DNA from: Chloroflexota bacterium
GTDB lineage: Bacteria > Chloroflexota > Anaerolineae > VGOG01
Length of the DNA: 45,244 nucleotides
Direction of reading: 5' to 3'
NCBI GenBank assembly: GCA_030611885.1
Contig: JAUWOY010000028.1
Coordinates: 1-45,244 of the forward strand
Part shown: piece after piece, positions 15,994-23,392 of the stretch
How the letters are laid out: each line of letters begins with the position of its first letter
How positions within the stretch are numbered: the stretch's first letter is position 1
Notes under the pieces: model-generated
What the model was told of the DNA's origin: nothing
Database searches by the model: none
Seen by the model: the letters and a program-made list of their open reading frames with translations, nothing else
Position numbers and translations under genes: made by a program

Positions 15994-16237
15994 TTTGTGC
16001 CTCCAGGCGATCAATTGCTTTCAATACTTGCCTTACCTGATACGCTTTAGCCATACCCTTATGATTCTGGATATTGACTCGCGGGTCTCCCTGCCAGGGT
16101 GTTTTGTAGATGCAGTGGCTACTGCCCTTCTGTCGAGCCTCACCAAAGTAAAAATCGCACACTTTACATAGGTCTCGAAAGCGAATTCCTTTTGGATTTC
16201 GCCGCATTTTAGCAACGGTGTCCTCAATCCTGGTCAT
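15977..16237 (-). CDS. hicA: HicA-family mRNA interferase toxin
   Basis: The 86-residue protein keeps the HicA core: NPKGIRFRDLCKVCDFYFGEAR, then GSSHCIYKTPW with the catalytic histidine, then KAYQVRQVLKAIDRLE. HicA binds RNA and cleaves mRNAs unless held by HicB. The ATG at 16237 fits the family length, but no clear ribosome site precedes it; a longer open frame upstream looks non-coding. It follows the unknown module by 46 bases, so all four genes may share one transcript. Confidence 0.82.
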   Translation of the reverse strand: MTRIEDTVAKMRRNPKGIRFRDLCKVCDFYFGEARQKGSSHCIYKTPWQGDPRVNIQNHKGMAKAYQVRQVLKAIDRLEAQSDTRE

Positions 16238-16283
16238 ACAGATACAATACCATTGACTTGCTAGCTGGCGGCTCTCTAATTGA

Positions 16284-16646
16284 CTAAACGCCAACAGGGG
16301 ATAACTCAAGGCTGGGCTTGATTGACCTGATTGACAGTTCTGAACGTATCAGGAGTTGCACGATTACATCAAGATACCACCACCAATGTGTTGCTGGTAC
16401 GCTTTCATCACGTCGCCAACTGGCTAAATCAGTGATGCTCTGGATAGATTCGTAGAATTGCCTGGCTCGTTGCAGAAGCAACCTATCTGCATTTAGCACA
16501 CGCTTGCGCTCCTCATCTGATAAATGCAACTCGTTTTGGGCAATTTCGCTGCGGGTCATCAGCATATCTAACTGCTCCATACCGCTTACATCGGGAAATT
16601 GCACATCAACTTCATAGGCTGCGATTAGCTCTTTATAATAACTCAT
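16284..16646 (-). CDS. unknown protein, second gene of an overlapping module (candidate antitoxin)
   Basis: The 120-residue product has an acidic N-terminal half (EVDVQFPDVSGMEQLDMLMTR; LSDEERKRVLNADRLLLQRA) and a tryptophan-rich motif PATHWWWYLD near residue 90. No DNA-binding motif is seen. GAGGTGG sits 5 bases before the ATG, inside the end of the upstream gene, which it overlaps by 14 bases. I recognise no named family. Size, acidity, overlap and setting between HicAB and HigBA suggest an antitoxin or immunity partner; this is inference. Confidence 0.6.
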   Translation of the reverse strand: MSYYKELIAAYEVDVQFPDVSGMEQLDMLMTRSEIAQNELHLSDEERKRVLNADRLLLQRARQFYESIQSITDLASWRRDESVPATHWWWYLDVIVQLLIRSELSIRSIKPSLELSPVGV

Positions 16647-17013
16647 TGTCCACCTCGCTCAACAATCCAATCCATTCAAACCCAGGTTTGCTCAAATATC
16701 GCTCTGGGTGTTTAACCACAAAGGCGCTCTCCAGTACGCCATCATAAGCAAACATCACCAACCATTGCTGAGTGTGAACCGTTGCAACTACGGTCACATA
16801 GGGCACACGGTTGTACCAATAGCGGTACACTTGAGCAGTTTTATCTTGCAACACGGTTAAGATTACGCGTTCATAATCTTCAAGTGTGGCGGTTGGCGGT
16901 AAATGTCCCCGCAGCTTGCGCTTTCGTAGGTGACGCACTGCGCTGTTGGGTTTCCAACGCACTTGCGTTCGTACCGTCTCGATTGCTTCAAGTATCTGGG
17001 GATACTTGGACAT
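16633..17013 (-). CDS. unknown small protein, first gene of an overlapping module (candidate toxin)
   Basis: The 126-residue product has a basic first half (VRTQVRWKPNSAVRHLRKRKLRGHL) and a beta-rich second half (VTVVATVHTQQWLVMFAYDG; LESAFVVKHPERYL). The pattern RGH-(x)n-YERVI-(x)n-VYRYW resembles the general layout of BECR-fold (barnase/colicin/RelE-like) ribonucleases, but only loosely. The ATG at 17013 lies about 60 bases behind the R2 promoter with AAAGGA upstream. The longer frame to 17145 runs through the promoter and is not coding. The 14-base overlap with the next gene argues for one functional unit. Confidence 0.6.
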   Translation of the reverse strand: MSKYPQILEAIETVRTQVRWKPNSAVRHLRKRKLRGHLPPTATLEDYERVILTVLQDKTAQVYRYWYNRVPYVTVVATVHTQQWLVMFAYDGVLESAFVVKHPERYLSKPGFEWIGLLSEVDNELL

Positions 17014-17030
17014 CGTTTCTGGGTTCCTTT

Positions 17031-17248
17031 GGGACGAGTGCTGCGACGGTGCCACCCTCCGCTCTACGGTGTTGTTATACCACAGATTGAGACACTCGTC
17101 AAGCTCGAAAGAGCGGTTTTCTCTCTGTGCTATTCCAAAAGCCACCTCACTGATGAGTTGGGCACGGAATGGCCTGGCTCTTGCTCCCCTTCCTCACGAG
17201 GATACTCCGCTTCAGCCCCTTCAGTCAGCAGGCGACAGCTTGGCAGGG
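17031..17248. repeat. promoter-bearing direct repeat R2
   Basis: Second copy of the repeat at 15432-15648, located immediately upstream of the unknown two-gene module. It carries a leftward promoter (next entry). It fills most of the 17014-17303 gap. Confidence 0.75.
17074..17102 (-). promoter_or_regulatory. promoter of the unknown module, inside R2
   Basis: Minus strand TTGACG (17102-17097), 17-base spacer, TATAAC (17079-17074). Confidence 0.7.
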
Positions 17249-17303
17249 CCACCAGTGACCTGTTGGGCAACGTTTTGCGGCGAGTCTTGCCCTCGACTGA
17301 CTA

Positions 17304-17606
17304 CTAGGCCATCGCGTAAACACGCACCTCTTTGTCCAGGCGATCCTTCAGCCGATCTTTCTCTGTCTCCAGATTGTACCGCGCCTGAAGATTGACCCAA
17401 AACCGCTCCGATAAGCCAAAATAGCGCGATAGCCGCAGGGCGGTATCTGGACTTATGGCCCGTGTCCCATGCACTACCTCGTTGATCCGCCGTGCTGGCA
17501 CGCTAATGTCCTTGGCCAGACGGTATTGGCTAATCCCCATCGGCTTCAGAAACTCCTCCAGGAGGATTTCACCAGGGTGAATGGGTGGTAGTGTCTGCTT
17601 ACTCAT
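17304..17606 (-). CDS. higA: HigA-family antitoxin (XRE helix-turn-helix)
   Basis: The 100-residue protein matches the HigA/VapI group: PPIHPGEILLEEFLKPMGISQYRLAK, then VPARRINEVVHGTRAISPDTALRLSRYFG, which contains the helix-turn-helix (each read in part). It should bind HigB and repress the operon promoter. GGGAGG lies upstream of the ATG at 17606. The higB stop is only 10 bases away, the normal HigBA order with toxin first. Confidence 0.9.
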   Translation of the reverse strand: MSKQTLPPIHPGEILLEEFLKPMGISQYRLAKDISVPARRINEVVHGTRAISPDTALRLSRYFGLSERFWVNLQARYNLETEKDRLKDRLDKEVRVYAMA

Positions 17607-17616
17607 AGTTGCCTCC

Positions 17617-17901
17617 CTACGAATGATAATCCACTATCTCGACGTTGTAGGCATCTCCACTCCGCCATTCAAAACAGATGCGCCACTGGTCGTTGATGCG
17701 AATACTGTGTTGACCTTGTCTGTCGCCCGACAGTTTCTCGAGACGACTAGACGGCGGTATGCGCAAATCCTGCAAGACCTCGGCGGCGTCCAGGATTTCA
17801 AGTCTCCTTCGGGCAACCCGCTGGATGTTCTGCGGGAGTTTGCGCGAGAATTGACGATTGAAGATTTTTTTCGTTTCCTTGCACGCGAAGGTCTTAATCA
17901 T
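17617..17901 (-). CDS. higB: HigB-family (RelE-like) mRNA interferase toxin
   Basis: The 94-residue protein has the HigB pattern IKTFACKETKKIF at the start, RRRLEILDAAEVLQDLRIPPS in the middle and SIRINDQWRICFEW near the end, where the RelE-fold active-site residues lie. It cleaves mRNA on the ribosome in characterised family members. The ATG at 17901 gives the family N-terminus; the predicted transcript start is only 2-3 bases upstream, so the mRNA would be almost leaderless. Confidence 0.9.
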   Translation of the reverse strand: MIKTFACKETKKIFNRQFSRKLPQNIQRVARRRLEILDAAEVLQDLRIPPSSRLEKLSGDRQGQHSIRINDQWRICFEWRSGDAYNVEIVDYHS

Positions 17902-17909
17902 CGCCCTGA

Positions 17910-17938
17910 ATAATAACACGCAACGTTAATATTGTCAA
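17910..17938 (-). promoter_or_regulatory. higBA promoter
   Basis: Minus strand TTGACA (17938-17933), 17-base spacer, TATTAT (17915-17910). Confidence 0.8.
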
Positions 17939-17996
17939 GCGTTACTATGGCCTCTCACGCCGCCATCAGTCCCTAAAGGTAGCTTGCAGTCGCCGT

Positions 17997-18024
17997 TTGA
18001 CAAATCGGCAAACCGCGCTATAAT
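17997..18024 (+). promoter_or_regulatory. promoter of the riboflavin uptake unit
   Basis: TTGACA (17997-18002), 16-base spacer, TATAAT (18019-18024), a near-consensus site about 25 bases before the riboswitch. Confidence 0.85.
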
Positions 18025-18047
18025 AAACCCAACAAGTGATGCTTCAA

Positions 18048-18262
18048 GACCTTCGGGGCAGGGTGAGGTTCTCAGTAGTAGTGCGGAACCAATTCCCGAT
18101 CGGCGGTATGAAGCCAGTGATTAGCTGGTTTCGAGCCCGCGAGCCATAAGGCTGATCTGGTGAGAGGCCAGAGCCGACGGTACAGTCCGGATGAGAGAGG
18201 GTCAGCGAGATGACGGCAGGCTGGTAAGCCATGCCCGAAATCGCGTGAACGCGCCCCGAGGC
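18048..18262 (+). ncRNA. FMN riboswitch (RFN element)
   Basis: The conserved FMN-binding elements are in order: CTTCGGGGCAGGGTGA, TTCCCGATCGGCGGTA, GAGCCCGCGAGCC, GATCTGGTGAGA, CAGAGCCGACGGTA, AGTCCGGATGAGAGAGG, and a closing P1 strand GCCCCGAGG. It binds FMN as a transcript leader. Two variable arms carry extra hairpins compared with short examples: GGTTC/GAACC after GGGTGA, and AGCCAG/CTGGTT before GAGCCCGCG. The P1 3' strand also forms the 5' half of a terminator, so FMN binding should stabilise termination (OFF switch) for ribX-ribY. Confidence 0.95.
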
Positions 18263-18287
18263 CAAAAGGTCTTCGGGGTTGTTTTTT
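18254..18287 (+). terminator. riboswitch-controlled terminator
   Basis: CCCCGAGGCC pairs with GGTCTTCGGGG around AAAA, followed by TTGTTTTTT. Its left arm is the 3' strand of riboswitch helix P1. Confidence 0.85.
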
Positions 18288-18301
18288 GGGGAGGGAGAAC
18301 A

Positions 18302-19147
18302 ATGGAAGCTCAACTTTCCAGGAGAGTAGAGGCCGTGGTACCACCAGTACGACCGGGGGTGAGTTCGAGGCTGGCGAGCCGACTTTCGAGCCTGGCCCGT
18401 GAGCGGGCGGAGTACCTGTTCGTCCCCCTGGCTTTGCTCTTTTTCCTCGGCCTGTGGGAGCTGATCGTTCGCCTGGGCGACTATCCGCCTTTCATCTTGC
18501 CCCCGCCAGGGCGAGTGTACGCCAAATTCTTGATCGTGTCCAGCGACGGCACTCTCTGGCGCCATACCCAGATAACCCTGGCAGAGGTCTTTGGGGGATT
18601 GGCCCTGGGATTGACGGCGGCTACCTCGTTGGGCTACATCCTGGCCAAATCGAGGCTCACCGAGCGCATCCTCTCACCCTACATCGTGGCCTCCCAGTCC
18701 ATCCCCATCGTCGCCCTGGCTCCACTGCTGGTCATCTGGTTCGGCTTCGGCAGCTTATCCAAGGTGCTGGTCTGCGCCCTGACCCTCTTCTTCCCCGTCC
18801 TGATCAACACCATCATCGGCATCCGCTCGGCGGAAAGGGACCTGATAGACCTGATGCGCTCCCTGGAGGCCACTCGCTGGCAGGTCTTCACCATGCTGGA
18901 GGTGCCGGCTGCCTTGCCCGTCCTGTTGGGAGGATTGAAGGTGGGGGTCACTTTGTCTGTGATCGGGGCGGTGGTGGGCGAGTTCGTCGGCGCCGACCGC
19001 GGGCTGGGCTTCCTGGTGAACCTGGCTCGCGGGCTATTCGACACGCCCCTCATGTTCGTAGCTCTGTTCACTCTGGTGGCCATCGCTGTCAGCCTGTACG
19101 CAGCCGTGACTGTCTTGGAGGGCTTGCTGCTTTCGTGGAAAAGATAG
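18302..19147 (+). CDS. ribX: riboflavin ABC transporter permease RibX
   Basis: The 281-residue protein has about six hydrophobic segments and the binding-protein-dependent permease EAA-type loop (SLEATRWQVFTMLEVPAALP, about residues 189-208), as in the SsuC/TauC/ThiX group. Its position behind an FMN riboswitch and next to a substrate-binding lipoprotein identifies the riboflavin transporter RibXY known from Chloroflexota. The start is the ATG at 18302 with GGGAGGG upstream; the open frame beginning at 18191 runs through the riboswitch. No ATPase gene is adjacent, so the ATPase must be encoded elsewhere or shared. Confidence 0.88.
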   Translation: MEAQLSRRVEAVVPPVRPGVSSRLASRLSSLARERAEYLFVPLALLFFLGLWELIVRLGDYPPFILPPPGRVYAKFLIVSSDGTLWRHTQITLAEVFGGLALGLTAATSLGYILAKSRLTERILSPYIVASQSIPIVALAPLLVIWFGFGSLSKVLVCALTLFFPVLINTIIGIRSAERDLIDLMRSLEATRWQVFTMLEVPAALPVLLGGLKVGVTLSVIGAVVGEFVGADRGLGFLVNLARGLFDTPLMFVALFTLVAIAVSLYAAVTVLEGLLLSWKR

Positions 19148-19148
19148 A

Positions 19149-19186
19149 AGTTCAAAGATCAAAGCTCAAAATCCAAAGATCAAGAT
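19149..19186. repeat. 7-bp-unit tandem array between ribX and ribY
   Basis: Units read AAAGATC AAAGCTC AAAATCC AAAGATC; they occupy most of the 54-base gap, ending before the ribY ribosome site. Confidence 0.75.
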
Positions 19187-19201
19187 AGGAGGTCTTTCTA
19201 C

Positions 19202-20218
19202 ATGAGGAAAACAATTCGTTTAATTCTAAATTCGCTGTTGTGTTTGGCCGTCGTCGCCCTCAGCGGCTGTGGCCTATCTCAGCCGACGGCCACGCCGACG
19301 CCGCCCGCGCCGCCCGCACCAGAGGAAATCGCCCTGGCTATGGGCTTCATCCCCAACGTCCAGTTCGCCCCCTTCTACGTGGCCGTGGACAAAGGCTGCT
19401 TCGCCGAGGAGAACCTGGCGATCAGTTTCGACTACGGCATGGAGACGGACCTGCTCAAGCTGGTGGGCGCTGGCGAGCTGCGGTTCGCTGTGGCCAGCGG
19501 GGATCAGGTCGTCCTGGCCCGGGCGCAAGGGCTGCCAGTGGTCTACGTTCTGAACTGGTACCGCAGGTTCCCCGTGTGCGTGGTCTCTTTGAAAGAGAAA
19601 GGCATCAAGGGGGCAAAGGACCTGGTCGGCAAGAGGGTGGGGATACCGGCTACCGAGGGGGCCAGCTACATCGGCTGGCGGGCCCTCCTTCACGCTGAGG
19701 GGATTGACGAAGCCCAGGTCAATCTCCAGGTCATCGGCTACACCCAGGTTGCCAGCCTTACCGAGGGTCGAGTGGACGCCGCCGTGTGCTACGCCTTGAA
19801 CGAACCGGTGCAACTGAGCCAGGCGGGGTACTCGATAGATGTCGTGTACGTGGCCGATTACGCCAACCTGGTCTCCAACGGCCTCATCACCAACGAGCAG
19901 ACCATCGCCGAGCGGCCGGAGTTGGTCGAAGGGCTGGTACGGGCTGTGCTGCGTGGGTTAAGGTACACCATCGAACACCCTGATGAAGCCTTCGCCATTT
20001 GCAAAGAACACGTGCCTGAGATCGCTGGAGATAACGAAGCTCTGCAAAAGGCTGTCCTGGCCGAGTCCATCAAGTTCTGGCAGGGCGAGCGACTGGGCCA
20101 TTCCGACCGCACCGCCTGGGAGGAGTCCCAGCGCTTCATGCGCCAGATCGGGCTTGTTGACGCCGAGGTGGATGTGGAGACGCTGTTCACCAACCAGTTC
20201 GTTGTCGAATCTCAGTAG
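19202..20218 (+). CDS. ribY: riboflavin-binding lipoprotein RibY (NMT1/THI5-like)
   Basis: The 338-residue product has a lipobox (VVALSGC), a short Pro/Thr linker, and an NMT1/THI5-like binding fold: LAMGFIPNVQFAPFYVAVDKG, FAVASGDQVVLARAQGLPVV, KRVGIPATEGASYIGW (each read in part). This family captures pyrimidine- or flavin-like ligands outside the membrane. Riboswitch control favours riboflavin. AGGAGG stands 9 bases before the ATG. It is cotranscribed with ribX. Confidence 0.9.
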   Translation: MRKTIRLILNSLLCLAVVALSGCGLSQPTATPTPPAPPAPEEIALAMGFIPNVQFAPFYVAVDKGCFAEENLAISFDYGMETDLLKLVGAGELRFAVASGDQVVLARAQGLPVVYVLNWYRRFPVCVVSLKEKGIKGAKDLVGKRVGIPATEGASYIGWRALLHAEGIDEAQVNLQVIGYTQVASLTEGRVDAAVCYALNEPVQLSQAGYSIDVVYVADYANLVSNGLITNEQTIAERPELVEGLVRAVLRGLRYTIEHPDEAFAICKEHVPEIAGDNEALQKAVLAESIKFWQGERLGHSDRTAWEESQRFMRQIGLVDAEVDVETLFTNQFVVESQ

Positions 20219-20225
20219 ATCTCCA

Positions 20226-20320
20226 AGAAACCAGGTTTTTACGTTGAAAAAGTGACTTCCGCTGGCAGCACTACATGGTCGGCCAGCCCTTCGATCCTGT
20301 AGCGAAAAAACCTGGTTTCT
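20226..20320. repeat. inverted pair of AGAAACCAGGTTTTT units, element 1
   Basis: AGAAACCAGGTTTTT (20226-20240) and its exact complement (20306-20320) face each other 65 bases apart just after ribY. Related elements lie at 21662-21757 and 29278-29357, and a single unit at 24207-24221. Confidence 0.75.
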
Positions 20321-20382
20321 GAATTGTATCTTCTCAATATTTGGAGGGAAAGGGGGGCATGTGGGCATAGCGAGCATCCGCC

Positions 20383-20490
20383 GGTTGAGTAGACCTTCAG
20401 GTCGTATCGAAACCCAGGATGCGAGCGGGTCTACCGGCAACCCGCTTGGCCTCGATACGTCGCTACGCTCCTACTCGACCAGCGCTGGAT
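20383..20490. repeat. REP-like palindromic element, copy 2
   Basis: Related to 11728-11840. Outer arms GGTTGAGTAG / CTACTCGACC, middle GTATCGA / TCGATAC, inner GCGGGT / ACCCGC. The 20219-20551 convergent gap holds this and the previous element, and no gene. Confidence 0.7.
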
Positions 20491-20551
20491 TTGTCCTCCC
20501 CCGATTTTTTGAGAAGATACGTTCTGGTTTCATGCCATTATGCTATTATGC

Positions 20552-21601
20552 TCAGCGGCGCAGGAAGGCTGGAATGTCTATATCTTCCCTGTCGAAGGTG
20601 CGCACCGGGAACTCGATAGCCCGCTTGGCGACGATGGGCTTTCGCTGATCCGTCACGTCGAAGCCGGTGGCGATGACCGTGATCTGGATGCTATCCTTCA
20701 TGTCAGGATCAATGACGGCCCCGAAGATGATGTTGACATCCGGGTGCGCCGTCTCCTTGATGATCTCCGCCGCCTGGTTGACCTCGAACAGGCTTAGATC
20801 GGGGCCACCGGTGATGTTGAACAGGATCCCCCGCGCCCCGTCAATGGTGATATCCAGCAGGGAGCTCGAGATAGCCGCCCGTGCTGCCTCGACGGCGCGG
20901 TTGTCGTCGCTGGCCCGGCCTACGGCCATCAGCGCGGCCCCGCCCTCAGCCATAATGGCCCGCACGTCGGCAAAGTCCAGATTGATGAGCCCAGGCACAG
21001 TGATCAGTTCCGAGATGCCCTGGATGCCCTGGCGCAAGACGTCATCGGCGGCCCCGAACGCCTGCTGGATAGACGCCTTCTTGTCCACTATCTCCAGCAA
21101 GCGGTCGTTGGGGATAACGATGAGGGTGTCCACCTGCCCCTTGAGTTCCTCGATGCCTTCCTCCGCCACCTGCTGACGGCGTCGGCCCTCGAAGCTGAAG
21201 GGCCTGGTGACCACGCCAATGGTCAAGGCCCCCACCTCTCTGGCGATTTGGCCAATGGCGGGTGCGGCTCCCGTCCCCGTCCCGCCGCCGATGCCAGCGG
21301 TGAGGAAGACCATGTCCGAACCTTTGAGGGCCTCGTAGAGCTCGTCACTGGACTCCTCCGCTGCCTTGCGGCCGGTCGCGGGGTCGCCACCTGAGCCCAG
21401 GCCTTTGGTCAGCTTGTCGCCGATGCGGATGCGTTTGGGGGCGTTGGATAGCATCAGGGCCTGGGCATCGGTGTTAACGGCAATGAACTCCACGCCCTTC
21501 AGCCCCTCTTCTATCATGCGGTTGACGGCGTTGGAACCACCGCCACCAACACCCACCACCCTGATCTGAGCGAAGTTCTCCACTTCCAGTCTGCTTTCCA
21601 T
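20552..21601 (-). CDS. ftsZ: cell division GTPase FtsZ
   Basis: The 349-residue protein is a complete Fts[17 protein letters not shown] near the start, the tubulin loop [10 protein letters not shown] (about 106-115), [11 protein letters not shown], and the conserved C-terminal peptide [10 protein letters not shown] that binds membrane tethers such as FtsA. It polymerises with GTP into the division ring. The linker between the core and the tail is very short. AGGAGG is 6 bases before the ATG. It is the last gene of the dcw cluster, downstream of ftsA. Confidence 0.98.
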   Translation of the reverse strand: MESRLEVENFAQIRVVGVGGGGSNAVNRMIEEGLKGVEFIAVNTDAQALMLSNAPKRIRIGDKLTKGLGSGGDPATGRKAAEESSDELYEALKGSDMVFLTAGIGGGTGTGAAPAIGQIAREVGALTIGVVTRPFSFEGRRRQQVAEEGIEELKGQVDTLIVIPNDRLLEIVDKKASIQQAFGAADDVLRQGIQGISELITVPGLINLDFADVRAIMAEGGAALMAVGRASDDNRAVEAARAAISSSLLDITIDGARGILFNITGGPDLSLFEVNQAAEIIKETAHPDVNIIFGAVIDPDMKDSIQITVIATGFDVTDQRKPIVAKRAIEFPVRTFDREDIDIPAFLRR

Positions 21602-21661
21602 CTTTTTCCTCCTCGCAATATTGTGTGGTTTTTGATTAATCTCGATCGTAGGCTAGAGATC

Positions 21662-21757
21662 AGAAGCCCGGCTTTTGGTTGACAAAACACATTCTCGCAT
21701 CCCAGGAGACCCCGAGAGAACAAGCTGTTTGCTCAGACGGGGAAAAACCTGGTTTCT
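21662..21757. repeat. AGAAACCAGGTTTTT-type inverted pair, element 2 (ftsA-ftsZ gap)
   Basis: The left unit is AGAAGCCCGGCTTTT (21662-21676), the right unit the standard complement (21743-21757). The left unit differs by paired changes (A to G and T to C) that keep its own small hairpin. Confidence 0.6.
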
Positions 21758-21771
21758 CTACTAATTGGACC

Positions 21772-22989
21772 TCAACCTGGCAAAAAAGCTCTGAGCCAAT
21801 GAACGATACGCTGCCAAAGGCCAATCGGCCTCTCACTGGGAACTCGGGTGGCCTCCTCGCGCAACCCCCAGAGCAGCAAGCCAACGCCGGTAGCATAGGC
21901 GGGACTAGAGAGCGCATCTACCAAGCCCTGCAAATCACGAGGCGGGCCAATCCGCGTTGGCAACTGCAATATATCACGGCCCAACTCCCTCATCCCCGCC
22001 AACTCCGACGACCCCCCGCAGAGGACCACGCCGGCCGGCAACAGACCATCATAGCCGGAGCGCTTCACCTCTTGCAGCATGAGGTTGAATATCTCTGCCG
22101 CTCGCGCCTCGATGATCTCGGAGAGAAACTGGCGGGAGACAGCCTGCCAGGAGTCCTCGCCGAAGACAGCCACGTCAATGGTCTCATTAGCGGCGATGCC
22201 CTCCGAACGAGCGTAGCCATATTTCTCCTTGATCTCCTTGGCCGTATCAAAGGGGGCGCGAAGGCCGACGGCCACGTCGTTGGTCAAATGATTGCCCCCG
22301 ACGGCCAGCACCGCGGTGTGCCAGACACTACCCTCGATGAAGATAGCCATGTCCGTGGTGCCTCCGCCGATGTCGGCCAGGACGACGCCCATCTCCCGCT
22401 CGTTGTTGGTCAAAACCGCCTCCCCCGAAGCCAAAGGTGCCAGGACGAGTTCGTCTATCTCGATGCCCACCTGGTTGACACACTTAACCAGGTTGTGGAT
22501 GGAGGTTGCCGCCCCGGTGATGATGTGGGCCTCTACCTCCAGGCGGAAGCCATGCATACCCAGAGGATCGCGCACTCCGTCTTGCCCATCTACGACATAG
22601 CCACGGGGTACGACGTGGATGACCTCGCGATTGTAGGGGATGGCAATGGCCAGGGCCGCATCCAGAACGCGGTTAACGTCGTCCTGGGTTATGCTGTGCC
22701 CCCTGGAGACAGCCACTACGCCCCGGCTGTTGAAAGAAGAGATGTGGGCCCCGGCCACGCCAACGTGAGCACGTTCGATCTCATGGCCGGAGATGCGTTG
22801 CGCCTTCTCCACGGAGGCGGCGATGGCTTCGGTGGTCTCGTTGACGTTGACCACCACTCCCTTGCGCAACCCCTTCGAGGGAACCACGCCTACGCCCACG
22901 ATGCGCAAGGCGCCCCCATCGTCCATCTTGCCGACCAGGGTACAAACCTTAGTAGTGCCAACGTCAATGCTTACAATAGTTCTTTCCAA
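21772..22989 (-). CDS. ftsA: cell division actin-like protein FtsA
   Basis: The 405-residue protein has the actin-ATPase motifs SIDVGTTKVCTLV, DIGGGTTDMAIF and VLCGGSSELAGM, the FtsA 1C region, and a C-terminal amphipathic stretch (LWQRIVHWLRAFL) for membrane attachment. It tethers FtsZ filaments to the membrane. The start is a TTG at 22989; no ATG fits the family N-terminus. A weak GAGG precedes it, so translation may depend on readthrough from upstream genes. Confidence 0.97.
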   Translation of the reverse strand: MERTIVSIDVGTTKVCTLVGKMDDGGALRIVGVGVVPSKGLRKGVVVNVNETTEAIAASVEKAQRISGHEIERAHVGVAGAHISSFNSRGVVAVSRGHSITQDDVNRVLDAALAIAIPYNREVIHVVPRGYVVDGQDGVRDPLGMHGFRLEVEAHIITGAATSIHNLVKCVNQVGIEIDELVLAPLASGEAVLTNNEREMGVVLADIGGGTTDMAIFIEGSVWHTAVLAVGGNHLTNDVAVGLRAPFDTAKEIKEKYGYARSEGIAANETIDVAVFGEDSWQAVSRQFLSEIIEARAAEIFNLMLQEVKRSGYDGLLPAGVVLCGGSSELAGMRELGRDILQLPTRIGPPRDLQGLVDALSSPAYATGVGLLLWGLREEATRVPSERPIGLWQRIVHWLRAFLPG

Positions 22990-23006
22990 GGCGAGCCTCG
23001 CTTTAA

Positions 23007-23022
23007 CCCGAACAAGTTCGGG
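23007..23022. repeat. 16-bp perfect palindrome upstream of ftsA
   Basis: CCCGAACAAGTTCGGG, 18 bases before the ftsA TTG start, in the sbp-ftsA gap. It could be a small hairpin in the mRNA or a protein-binding site. Confidence 0.4.
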
Positions 23023-23044
23023 ACTCCGAATTTACACCCATAAG

Positions 23045-23368
23045 CTAGAGGAAGTGGCGGCGGATAATGGCCAGGTTGTTAAAGAGGCGCACGCCGAAAG
23101 CCACGATGGCCGCATAATAGAGCTCGACACCCAGGCGGTCGCCTACGAAGGCCAGAAGTCCAGCCAAGACAGCATTAACGCAAAAGCCGCTGATGAAAAT
23201 CTTGTTATCGTATTGGCCCTCCAGTTGGGCCCGCGCCGCGCCTAATATCGAATCCGAAGCAGCCAGGATAGCCAGGGCAGTGTAGCGCGAGTACCGCGCG
23301 GGTATCGTTATGGAAAAAAGGTAGCTAATGATGACGCCAACTAGCAAGCCGATGATGGGTAACCACAT
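23045..23368 (-). CDS. sbp: small basic protein Sbp (DUF1290)
   Basis: The 107-residue protein has three to four membrane segments (LPIIGLLVGVIISYLF at the N-terminus; SGFCVNAVLAGLLAFVGDRLG; YYAAIVAFGVRLFNNLAIIRR). It matches the DUF1290 small basic family found between ftsQ and ftsA/ftsZ in Firmicutes, Actinobacteria and others. Its role is undefined; location suggests division or envelope. It starts 25 bases after the ftsQ stop with AGGCGA upstream. Confidence 0.88.
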   Translation of the reverse strand: MWLPIIGLLVGVIISYLFSITIPARYSRYTALAILAASDSILGAARAQLEGQYDNKIFISGFCVNAVLAGLLAFVGDRLGVELYYAAIVAFGVRLFNNLAIIRRHFL

Positions 23369-23392
23369 ATCAGTTCGCCTGATACCCGATAA

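Noticed and set aside
17014..17145. Longer N-terminus for the unknown 126-residue protein
   Set aside because: It would run through the R2 promoter, so those bases cannot be in the mRNA from that promoter.
18191..18301. Longer N-terminus for RibX
   Set aside because: It would translate the 3' half of the FMN riboswitch and its terminator; a good ribosome site marks the ATG at 18302.
21679..23043. 454-codon rightward open frame
   Set aside because: It is antisense to ftsA, has no ribosome site and no recognisable motif.
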